A stretch of 64,000 nt of DNA from Scleroderma bovista (Eukaryota; Basidiomycota; Agaricomycetes; Boletales; Sclerodermataceae). The stretch spans positions 1 through 64,000 of the forward strand of contig JAYMGJ010000365.1 of assembly GCA_037178675.1 (NCBI GenBank), given 5' to 3'. The notes under the pieces are model-generated. The model had not been told where the DNA came from, made no database searches, and saw only the letters and a list, made by a program, of their open reading frames with translations. Shown piece by piece: positions 46,538-55,758 of the stretch. The stretch's first letter is position 1. Each line of letters opens with the position of its first letter. The position numbers and the translations under genes were made by a program.

Positions 46538-48960
46538 TGATCATGGTGATACCGGAGTACCCGGAGACGGAGACCGTCCAGGTCCGGTACATAGATGCGA
46601 CCATCTAGGCGGAGGAATCCTGCCTCGTCTGCGGACCAGCGAGAGTCCGGAGGGTCAGAGAGGTGGATCTGGGCAATGGGATCTGCGGGGAGAGCAGATA
46701 AGATGTCGTTGTGGAGTGTTTCCATGTCCATGATGGCAACTGCTCGACGGAGGACCGGAAACTCTAGGATGGTTGCGCGAAGGGAGTTAGTCAGTTGTTC
46801 TTGGGTGAACACCGGCCTGAGATTTTGTGGATTAACACGGGCATAGCCACTATCCCCCTCTTTGGGGTAGATGTCCCATTGTCTAGTGAGAGCGTCCGGC
46901 TTGGCACCGAGTTTTCTGGGGCGGAAACGAATGACGAGGTTAAACTGGGAGAGAAATTCAGACCACCGGGCTTGCCGGCAGGAGAGGACTTTGGAGGTAG
47001 AGAAATACTCTAGGTTTTTGTGGTCGGTGACAACGTCAATAGGGGAGGCGGAGCCTTCAAGGTAATGGCGCCAGTTCCGGAATGCCTCGAAGATGGCAAG
47101 GAGTTCCTTATTGTGGGTGTCGTAGTTCAGCTCCGGAGTAGTCAAGGTCCAGGAGTAGAATGCTACCGGACGGATCTCTCCGTCGGAGCAGGTGATAGAC
47201 AGGATACCAGCGACTGCGTAGTCGGAGGCGTCCGTTTCCACAATGATAGGGGTGTCCGGAATAAAGTGAGTGAGTATGGGCGCGGTAGTGAAGACGTGCT
47301 TGAGAGCATTGAAAGTGTGTCGACAGTCCTCGGAGAAGACCCAAGGAGCATCTTTCCAGGTGAGCCGGGTGAGAGGGACCACAATGTCAGAGTAGTTGAA
47401 AATGAACCGGCGGTAGAAGTTGGCGAATCCCAAGAAGGATTGGATGTCCTTTACCTTACGAGGTTCAGGCCAATCGGAGATGGTTTGTATTTTGTCCAGA
47501 GACATGGTTAGACCTTCAGGGGATAGACGGTAGCCAAGGTATTCCACTGAGTCCGAGTGGAACTCGCATTTCTCCAGTTTGGCGAAGAGGCCATGTAACC
47601 GGAGACGGCGGAGTACCTCCCGGACATGCTGCTGGTGAGACTCCATATCCTCAGAGTAGATGAGGATGTCGTCGAGGTACACGACGACACAGACATCCAG
47701 CATGTCAGCAAAGATGGTGTTGACAAAGCGCTGGAAAGCTGCAGGGGCGTTAGTGAGGCCAAAGGGCATTACTAACCACTCGTAGGACCCATAGCGCGTA
47801 CGGAAGGCAGTCTTCCATTCATCGCCCGGAGCAATCCGGACTAGGTGATACACGTGCCGGAGGTCGATCTTGGAATAGATCTTAGCACGGCTGGGGGAGT
47901 CCAATAGATCAGAGATTAGGGGGAGTGGATAGCGATCCTTTTTGGTGATTTTGTTTAGGCCTCGGAAGTCAACACAGAGGTGGAGTGAGCCATCCTTCTT
48001 CTTTACGAAGAGGACTGGAGCAGCGTGAGAGGAAGAGGTGGGGCGGATGAAACCTGTAGTGAGATTCTCATCGATAAATGTCCGGAGAGCGGAGAGCTCG
48101 ACCAGAGACAGTGAGTAAAGGGTTCCCAGGGGTGGTGAAGTACCTTCTTCGAGTTTGATCTTCAAATTGTAATCGCGATGCAGGGGAAGTTCAGAGGCTT
48201 TTGCTTTACTGAACACATCCGCATAGTCACAATATTCCGGAGGGACGATGTCCAGGTCCGGCGGAGTTGATGTAGAAGAAGACCAGGCCTTTGCTGAGTC
48301 GGCAGGGCACAGCTGAAGTTGGTACTTCGTGGATCCCTCTAAACTGCATGCACGCACGAATGCAGCTGCATTGATTAGGGAGATATGCGGGGGGGTGCAA
48401 ACCGGAGTGTCGACAGATGGCGCAGGGCCTGGGGTAGACTGGCCGGAGAGGCCGGAGTCAGGGTTTCTGGGCGGAACCGGAGAGGGAGTTGACGGGGGCG
48501 TTGGCAAACTTCCTGCAAGAGTCCAGAACGTTAAACTACTCAATACCCAGTCAATCAACGGATTATAGCGGGTGAGCCAGTTATGTCCAAGGACAATCGA
48601 GCATTCAGAATCCAATGGAGCGAGATAAAAAGTCATGGGGGTGACATCACCGGATGTGGGGAACTGCACTGATAAATCGATAGCTTGAGTAATTACATAG
48701 TTTGATGTACCGTCGAATAACCGGAGTTGGATGGGAGAGACGGAGTAAGAGGTAATGTTGTTTTTGTGCGCGAATCGTAAATCTACAAAACAATGTGTGG
48801 ACCCGGAGTCCACGAGTGCGCGGATTTTAGGTATATCAAAGGACAAAAGGGAAACATGTGGCATAAGGGAGTTTGGGTCGAAAAGAGCGGACACGTTGAG
48901 GCGGGCCTCCTTGGGTGCACTTCCAGAGTCAACGCAGCTCGCCGGTTGTGCGGAGGGCTG
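46538..48960 (-). pseudogene. pol of element B, N-terminal part (protease, RT, RNase H)
   Basis: Protease LVDSGSTHCFVD, RT LHLCVDFRGLNKITKKDRYP and VVVYLDDILIYS, RNase H VETDASDYAVAGIL. Frame open from the gag overlap; the first ATG is at 48894 (MSALFDPNSLMPHV). It reads into the solo LTR near 46537 and terminates within it, so no full polyprotein can be made. Confidence 0.9.
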
Positions 48961-48968
48961 GGAGCTGC

Positions 48969-50417
48969 TTACTCTTTTTTTGACTCGGAGTTGGCACCCG
49001 AGTTAGTAGAGTCCGTTTTACCGGACTCAGCAGCGATGGCCGCAGCGCGAGCCTTGGCCTTTTTGGACTTCTTTGGATAGTTGTCCGCGAAGTGTCCAGT
49101 ACCTCTGCAGAACATGCAGAGGTTGTTGTCGAGCCGCCTTTTATGCTCGTCTGTGGTCAGTTTCCCGTCCTTACCAAGCTTGTTGGTCAGGTCCGGTTTG
49201 GAGCCGGACGAGGACTGGTTGTTGGTCGCTTTAGACGAGCCAGAGGTTTTGGCGGAGCTGGTGGAGTTGCCGGTCTGAGCTTGACTGGACTTGGGGGTAT
49301 TGCCTCCGGAGTTGGAGGGCTTGGGAGTGGACGAGGTAGGCTGGCTCTTCATCGTACGGGAGATCTCGTCTTTGCACTCCCAATAGCGTGCGTCGATCTC
49401 TTGACAAAGGGCTCTCAGCCCATTCAGAGTCAGGGGCTTCCCGACTCGGGCGATCTCATCCTTGAGGCGGTCTGGGAGACCGGAGTAAAACAGGTGATGG
49501 AGTGCGCCATCCCCATAGTCCTGGACCTGCAAAGCGAGGCGGTTGAAATCTACAATGTACCGTGTAACACGGTACGAGTCTTTCATCCGGAGATGCTCGA
49601 GCTGGTGCTCAGCATCAGCAACTGGGTCGTGAGGTCCAAAGGTACTTTGGAGTTCTGCGACAAAGTGGACCCAGCTGTCCATCCAGCGCGGACGGTCAGC
49701 CGGATTACCGGAGTTGAGGAGGTCCGGTTCAAACCATTCCAGTGTCATACCTTTTAGATAGGACTGGGCGAACGTCACCCTTGCCCTATCTTGGCGGAAA
49801 GCTTTGGCACGATCCTGGAAACATAATTCGCACTGGATCAAGAAGGTCCGGAGTTTCTTGGGGTCCATGCCATCGAAGGTGTCTGGTTCATGGACCTTGG
49901 CATGGGAGGAGGAGGAGTCGTTGGAATGGCAGGAGGAGTGGGAGAGGCGGTTGACGGCGATGGCGAGATTGTGGAAGACAGCCAGGCTAGGATCTAGTTC
50001 TTCCGTGGCGTCGAGAAATTCGACGTCGTCGTCATCGTTGTTGTTGTTGTTATCATCTCCGGGGTCGTCCGGATCATCTCCAGGACCATCCTCAGGGCCG
50101 AACCATTGGAAATGACCAGGTTCGCAACGCTCTGGAGTGGAGTCACGACGGTAGGGAAACCTGTCACCAGAAACAGATTCATGGCGACCTAAGTCTGCAG
50201 AACCGCGAAGGCTCTGAGACGCAGCATCTCGACGCGGAGTCAAAGATGCTGTGGGGTTTCGAGCTGTAAAGCTCCGGAATTGGCTTACAGAAGCCGGAGG
50301 TTGCCTGCGATTAGACAGGGCTTGCTGGGCGGCAGAAAGGTGAAGGTCGTCTACTGCACCTGCTTCTTCAGCGAGTGCAGCAGCAGTACGAGCGCGAGAG
50401 CGCGTAGTCATGGTCAT
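48969..50417 (-). CDS. gag: gag of element B
   Basis: Start MTMTTRSRARTAAALAEEAG at 50417; open to 48969, 483 codons, without the stop seen in copy A. Capsid blocks as in copy A. The zinc knuckle is CMFCRGTGHFADNY: the His ligand is kept but the last Cys is now Tyr, the reverse of the damage in copy A. It ends with the same A AAA AAA GAG TAA context. Confidence 0.88.
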   Translation of the reverse strand: MTMTTRSRARTAAALAEEAGAVDDLHLSAAQQALSNRRQPPASVSQFRSFTARNPTASLTPRRDAASQSLRGSADLGRHESVSGDRFPYRRDSTPERCEPGHFQWFGPEDGPGDDPDDPGDDNNNNNDDDDVEFLDATEELDPSLAVFHNLAIAVNRLSHSSCHSNDSSSSHAKVHEPDTFDGMDPKKLRTFLIQCELCFQDRAKAFRQDRARVTFAQSYLKGMTLEWFEPDLLNSGNPADRPRWMDSWVHFVAELQSTFGPHDPVADAEHQLEHLRMKDSYRVTRYIVDFNRLALQVQDYGDGALHHLFYSGLPDRLKDEIARVGKPLTLNGLRALCQEIDARYWECKDEISRTMKSQPTSSTPKPSNSGGNTPKSSQAQTGNSTSSAKTSGSSKATNNQSSSGSKPDLTNKLGKDGKLTTDEHKRRLDNNLCMFCRGTGHFADNYPKKSKKAKARAAAIAAESGKTDSTNSGANSESKKE

Positions 50418-50484
50418 GAGGAATGAAACTAGTTTTCGTATGAGGTCTGTATAGTGAACCCACACAAGTGTGAGTCTGAAATAC

Positions 50485-51125
50485 TGTCAAGTCTGGGTCT
50501 ACTCTGGTAGGGGGTCCAGTCAAGTCCGGACGAAAGCGGACGAAGGAGGAGGGCAGATGCTGGACAAGAGATTAGTCCGGCCGGAGTTGGTGACCGATTG
50601 GGTTCAACGACTAAGGACAACAAGCGTTGACCCCTTGCGTAGGTTCCGGTCAAGGGAAGGAGACGGAGACGGAGACGGAGATGGACGAGAACAGGAGTAG
50701 TGACTTATGTTGATTTCAGACTGAGTTTGTACAAGGTAAACTAGAGGGTACTTATACTAAGTAGAAACTAGGGTCGAGTACATACGGTGACAAGTAAACA
50801 ACCTAATAGCGGACAAGGGATGACCAGAGTTAGGACTAGGTCAGGTCCGGTGAAAATAAAGTCAGGTCCGTGTAAAATAAATCAGGTCCGGTGAAAATGC
50901 TACAAGGTATAGGATATATCGAGTTCATGGAGAACTCACGTCAAGGCAGGGTAGACGGCGAGGTGTAGTAAGAGCGAATGGAGTATAGACCAAGGGTCGT
51001 AGTTAGCGGAAGGTTATCTGCGCGACCGTTGACCGGAGTAACTGAGAATGACTGGAGTTGAGCTGTAGGACTGCGATGTGACCGGAGTAACCAGATATGG
51101 TCCGGAGTTGGACATGGTCATAACA
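50485..51125 (-). repeat. 5' LTR of element B
   Basis: 641 bp in reverse orientation. The self-priming pair is conserved: AGTCTGAAAT at 50473-50482 (primer site, minus strand) and ATTTCAGACT at 50713-50722 inside the LTR. Confidence 0.93.
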
Positions 51126-51187
51126 CCAAGTCAAGGTGCACGACACTAGCGGATCCAACCTTGACATGCGCGCCAGAGACAGCCACT

Positions 51188-51390
51188 TGTTGGAAAGTGT
51201 ATGTTCTGCACTAATCCTAGAAGCGCCCTAGAGTACCTGCGGCCCAGTAGCTCAGTGGTTAGAGCACCTGGGTATATGCCAGGAGGTCCTGGGTTCAAAT
51301 CTTGGCTTGGTCATATTTTCCTGTAATTGTGCACTGCCTAAGCAACAGGGGGTTTAGTTAGCCCTGAGGTCACATGACCCAAATTTAACA
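51188..51390 (+). mobile_element. 203-bp LTR-like insert carrying a tRNA-like gene
   Basis: Begins TGTTGGAAAG and ends TTTAACA (TG...CA). Flanked by perfect CCACT at 51183-51187 and 51391-51395. Deleting it plus one CCACT restores the copia frame exactly (DSHWVGFDHELDRH). With LTR-type ends and 5-bp duplication it looks like a solo LTR of a miniature retroelement, but it holds a tRNA-like gene at 51241-51313. Confidence 0.85.
51241..51313 (+). tRNA. tRNA-like gene inside the LTR-like insert (anticodon position ATA)
   Basis: Acceptor GGCCCAG with CTTGGTC (one wobble, one mismatch), D-arm GCTC...GAGC, a perfect anticodon stem CCTGG/CCAGG with loop GTATATG, and a T-arm with several wobbles. Box A TAGCTCAGTGG fits; box B GGTTCAAATCT differs from consensus only at its last base. 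The anticodon position reads ATA, an unusual Tyr-type anticodon, so a working tRNA is doubtful; Pol III transcription is plausible. Confidence 0.6.
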
Positions 51391-52161
51391 CCACTGGGTC
51401 GGCTTTGATCACGAATTGGACAGACACCGCATCTACTTTGCAGATCGTGGTACCGTTGGCGTTGAACACAGCGTCGTCTTCGCACGGCGAGACATGATGG
51501 TTACCTTGATGTCCGTTAGTGCGCAGCCTGAGGGGGAGAAGAACCCACCAACGGCTCGAACGGCGAGTCAAACACTGACAATGCAGACGCTAACGCACCC
51601 CCCAATGAGCCTGTTGACAAAGTCAGTCAGCGCACAACGCAAATGGATGACGCACCTGATCACCTCGGAAACACCTTCGAACCCGCGCTACGACGATCAA
51701 CACGTCAACGCTTCGAATCAGAGTACTTCAAACGGTTAAAAGCAGGCGAAGGAACGGCAGACGGACAGACGACTCACCCAAACGAAACGGCCAAAGCCGC
51801 CATCGAAGAACTCTTCGACGGAACGACTCGCACGGGCGAATGCCCTGACGACGATGACGACGTCTTTGCGATGGTGGCAGGCATTGTGGACATGGAAACG
51901 CTCGATCCGTCGATGATTGATGAAGCGTGATCGAGAGTCGACTGGGGGAGATGGGAGACAGTGATCGAGAGCGAGTTGAGCAGCCTAGCAGACACGAGGA
52001 TGTGGAAAGTGGTCGAACGCCCAGACGGTGTGAACGTCGTCGGGTGTAAGTGGGTGTTTAAGATTAAACGCAACGCTGCGGGCGAAATCGATAAGTATAA
52101 AGCCCGACTAGTCGCAAAGGGTTACTCACAGGTACAGGGAGTCAATTACAATGACACCTAT

Positions 52162-52472
52162 TCTTGGAAAAAGTGTGTTGGGGGGTTGCTACAGTGGACC
52201 TAAAGGACAGAAGCTGTGGTAGGAAATTGGTAACCCTGTAGTAACCTCAGTAGATGTTCAAGCTACTGCATTAGAGTAGTACCTGTAGTAACTACTACAA
52301 GTGAGTATGTGTAGAAATGAGTGTGTAATGGACTACTTACCCTCAGTAGATGTTCAAGCTACTGAGGGACTAATAGGAAAATACTACTGTGTATGTGCGC
52401 TAGGAAGGCTTATGTAAGCCACGCAGTCACGTGCCTAAGTACCTAGTAACATGTGCTGGTTAATTTACAACA
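52162..52472 (-). repeat. 3' LTR of element E
   Basis: About 311 bp. Shares CTCAGTAGCTT/CTACTGAGG blocks with the LTR of element C. It abuts the truncated copia pol of element D. Confidence 0.7.
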
Positions 52473-52658
52473 CACTCCCTTAAACAGTATGTGTTAGTAG
52501 GGACAGTAGAAAATAACAAATGAAATCAAGGAAGTGTTACAGCAGTTTGCATAAGTAATGGCACTCACGACTTCGCCAAACAAATACAATTCATCGTGAG
52601 ATTTCGTGTAGCTACCCCTAGCGTGACACTTCACTGTACTCTATCATACTCGTAAACC

Positions 52659-54370
52659 ATGCCGCCATGAAAGAATCACAAAGATGCAGACGTCATCGAG
52701 ACCTCTGATCCTGTCAGTCCAGAAGGCCCAGCTTCACCAGGCGCAATGAGTGATGAGGAACTCAGCTCGTCAACCATGATAGGCTCCCACTCGGTGCTCA
52801 GCCGGGACAGCATTGACCGTGAACTTGATGAAGCTGCCCTGGAGCAGACCCTGGCAGAGCATGATGCTCATGCTCAAACAGTAGAGGTTCCAGCTGCTTC
52901 CAAGGGCAAAAAGGTGTGTATATGCATTGATTCTAGTCATTACTGTTCATTTGGTGTTCTATAGTGAAGAATCCTTGGCCCAAGGAGCCTGTCCAACCAG
53001 CGCCCATCAAACTCACATTCAACCTCTCGATCTTCCCCGCATCCGAAAGGACCAAAGAAATGAAGAAGCGCCGCGGCCACAATTCGTACCTCAAACTCAA
53101 CAGTGACATTCCATTCGATACATGGAAAGCACAACTACTTGTGAAGATTGATGAAAAATTGAAACTCGACTATATTTCCTATGAAGACTACGAAGTATCG
53201 TTCGTGATCCCTCGTGTCTCACCCCAGCCGCTGTCCATCACAAATGAAGACGACTACAACTTACTTTGCGAACGTACTCAAAAGGCAAAAGATTAGCAAG
53301 CTACCGTGTATGTGCAAGAATTGAAGGCAGTGCAGCTTGCAAAAGTACGTACTACAATGCTGCATATATGCGACTTTCTGACCACCATTGACAGCGCAAA
53401 TCACATCCAAAGGAAAAAGAGAACCACGGTCTCGAGATCATCAATTCTGGCTCAGAGAGCGACGGAGTTGGGCTTGATGTAAAGCGGAAGGCCAAAAAAA
53501 TGAAGACACAGGTATGTATTCAGCACATAACCTGGTTTGTTAGGTTGATCGTTGCAACACTAGGCCCCCAAGGCCTCTGATATCGATCCTGACAAATGTC
53601 CGATCAACGACAATATCAATCGCATTCGTAACTGGTGGGCATGCTACAAGAAACCCGGCTGTGACAGCAACTACTGTTACATCAATGCGACGGATGGTGG
53701 AACACACATTCCACTCAACTTTGCTCGCTTGGACTGCTGGGCAGCAGCCATGGTAGATATATATCAAAGCTTTATTTATTCTTCTAACTACACAGTACAC
53801 CAGCTGAAGGGCCCGGAATTTGCTACACTCGAGATGCCGCCAAATCACAAATTGTTCGATGGTGCGACGGCTGAACAGCTGGGAAAGAAATCACTTCTTT
53901 TGGAACGACGTGATCAGTTAGAACGATTGAAGGGAAAGTTGGTAGATACCCAGACTCCCCCCAGCGCCAACGCCCAGACTACCCCTGCCAATGCCCAGGC
54001 TGGCCCCACCAATGCCCCAGTCTCTGTTAACCTCAACTTCGGAGAATTGCTCCACACGCTCCAAGGTCGTCCACAGGAACAGCTGGCAGTGCAGCCACCT
54101 GTCACACCTGCAACAAATTCCATCTTCTCCGCTGAACCAATGTTATTGTCAGCCGCCCAACAGTCAAACCTTGGTCCACGCCTTTCACTTGCTGATTTTT
54201 GTCACACATACAGCCTCTCTGACGAATTACAGATCAAGCTCCAGTCCAATGGATTCACGTCAAGCCATGCTCTACGCTTTGTGTCGCTCGATGACATCAA
54301 AGCTATCAGACTTCTTCGTGGTGAGGTCGCCCAGCTTCGAGATGCTGTATTACAATGGTGCGGAGTGTAG
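52659..54370 (+). pseudogene. Passenger gene of the mariner element, SAM-like C-terminus
   Basis: Multi-exon gene. From ATG 52659 the fourth codon is TGA (52668-52670), after which the frame is open: HKDADVIETSDPVSPEGPAS and MSDEELSSSTMIGSHSV. Later exons: KLTFNLSIFPASERTKEMKK, WKAQLLVKIDEKLKLDYISY, PINDNINRIRNWWACYKKPG, HKLFDGATAEQLGKKSLLLE. The C-terminus LSLADFCHTYSLSDELQIKL continues FTSSHALRFVSLDDIKAI, a helical pattern like SAM domains, and ends at 54370. A TAG at 53294-53296 may be a second nonsense change or mark an exon end. The first exon join is not clean. Function unknown; protein-protein interaction is likely for a SAM fold. Confidence 0.55.
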
Positions 54371-54461
54371 TAATTTTCTCAAGTTGGGCGGACAGGTCAA
54401 CGTGTACAATACAAAATGTTTGCTATGTGTACATTTTACAGTGCTTTGTGCTAATGTACCG

Positions 54462-55531
54462 CTAAAAGTAGCCTGAGTGGCGAATGTACCCTTGCGCATC
54501 GTCTGCTGTAATAACCTCGAGTGCAAGTAGTAGATCATAAAAGATTCCATCATCATGGGAAAGCAGGTCCGCATGACGACGAATCCACGCCTTGATCTTC
54601 GAAAATGCCTCCTCAATCGGATTCAAGTCAGGGGAGTAGGGAGGAAGGAACTCCAATCTAACGCCTGCATTGAAACATGATGTCACCGGCATGAGTAGAG
54701 TAAATAGGGTGTGAACACACCGTATTGGGCCATGAGTTCAAGGATATCTTCTCCATGGTGGATCCATGCATTGTCCATAATCAATATACTTCTTGGACCA
54801 GGGTAGGGCGTGCATTGAGGGAGCTATAAACATAGCAATCAGCCCATCACATGAAATAGCAATAGAAAGCATACCACAGCATCCTCAAGGAAAGATAGAA
54901 AGTCAGTGTGGCGAAGCGATCCTTCGACAACATGCCCAGCAACTATCCCATCAATGGACAGTGCTGCAACAGCCGTGAGCCGTCTTCCTCTCACAAAAAC
55001 CCCCTTCATGCTGGCACGATGCGACTTTTTGGCCCTACCGTTGCGTCGAATCAAGGTCCGTTCATCTTTAGAGGTTTCGTCGATCCAGATCATCTCCTCT
55101 GGTGCATACTGGGCTACTTTCCGCATGAAATCAGCACGAAGGTCTTCATCACGCTCCTTTGTGATCTTCCGAAGCTTTTTGAGGGAAACGCCAGCACGCT
55201 GAAGCTCACGATGAATGGTGGAGAAGTGAACTGAAATGAAACGGTTGGATTCCGCAAGCTCTTGAAGCTCGTCGAGGAACCAGTTCGGCCGGTGATAAAC
55301 GAGCTGGAGGAGGTAGTTGAGGTCTTCGTGATTGAAGGTCCTCGGACGGCTGAGAGCGAGGCTGCGGGGCTTGGCAACTTCACCAGTTTCATTGAATAAC
55401 TTCAAGATACGAAAGAAGGTGCGCCGGGAAAATCCAACACACTCAAGGATCTGGCGGAGAGGTAGAAGTCGGCGCTCGTATAAATGGATGGCAGCGAGCT
55501 TGACATCGGGTGAAATTCTACGGTTGCCCAT
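54462..55531 (-). CDS. Tc1/mariner-type transposase (DD34E)
   Basis: Start MGNRRISPDVKLAAIHLYER at 55531, helix-turn-helix region (LPLRQILECVGFSRRTFFRI), second helical unit, then the catalytic domain: WIDETSKDERT (first Asp); after an intron ILIMDNAWIHHGEDIL (second Asp); after a second intron LEFLPPYSPDLNPIEEAFSK with the Glu 35 residues on (34 between). Introns about 54820-54874 and 54668-54722 join in frame. No stop within the spliced reading, so it may still be functional. Ends at 54462, about 90 bp from the end of the convergent passenger gene. Confidence 0.92.
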
Positions 55532-55758
55532 AGTTGTGAGAGCTAAAAGTCTACAGTCCTAGGGGTAGCTACACGAAATCTCACGATGAATTGTATTTGT
55601 TTGGCAAAGTCGCGAGTGCCATTACTTATGCAAACTGCTGTAAAGACCAAAAGAATGAGTACTTAATGATTCCAAATGAATGTGTAGTCCGTTGCTCGAG
55701 AGTCCGAGTCTTGTTGATGCGAAGGTTTGTGTGCGGTGTCGTTACCCGATTTGGTAAG

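Larger units (their letters stand above)
42580..51125 (-). mobile_element. Element B: Ty3/gypsy chromovirus copy inserted into copia element D
   Basis: Same family as element A, minus strand. LTRs at 42580-43211 and 50485-51125. Perfect target duplication CCAAG at 42575-42579 and 51126-51130; removing the element and one CCAAG restores the copia reading VWGCQVKVHDTSG. gag is complete in length, pol is split by a solo LTR, and the antisense passenger gene is present on the + strand but damaged. Confidence 0.95.
51126..52161 (+). pseudogene. Ty1/copia pol of element D, part 2 (integrase end and RT start)
   Basis: Resumes at VKVHDTSGSNLDMRARDSH, is interrupted by a 203-bp insert, then continues WVGFDHELDRHRIYFADRG, EHSVVFARRDM. 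A one-base shift near 51526 is needed before DDAPDHLGNTFEPALRRSTR. A TGA at 51928-51930 precedes the RT start WKVVERPDGVNVVGCKWVFK, then KARLVAKGYSQVQGVNYNDTYS. The rest of RT and RNase H is missing: the frame ends where the LTR at 52162 begins. Confidence 0.85.
52540..55640. mobile_element. Tc1/mariner DNA transposon with two genes
   Basis: About 85-bp terminal inverted repeats (52540-52624 and 55556-55640, outer ends CAGCAGTTTGCATAAG) with only about two mismatches, flanked by TA dinucleotides (52538-52539, 55641-55642) as in all Tc1/mariner insertions. The minus strand carries a DD34E transposase. The plus strand carries a second, convergent gene with a SAM-like C-terminus. It lies inside the copia-type element E. 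Confidence 0.93.
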
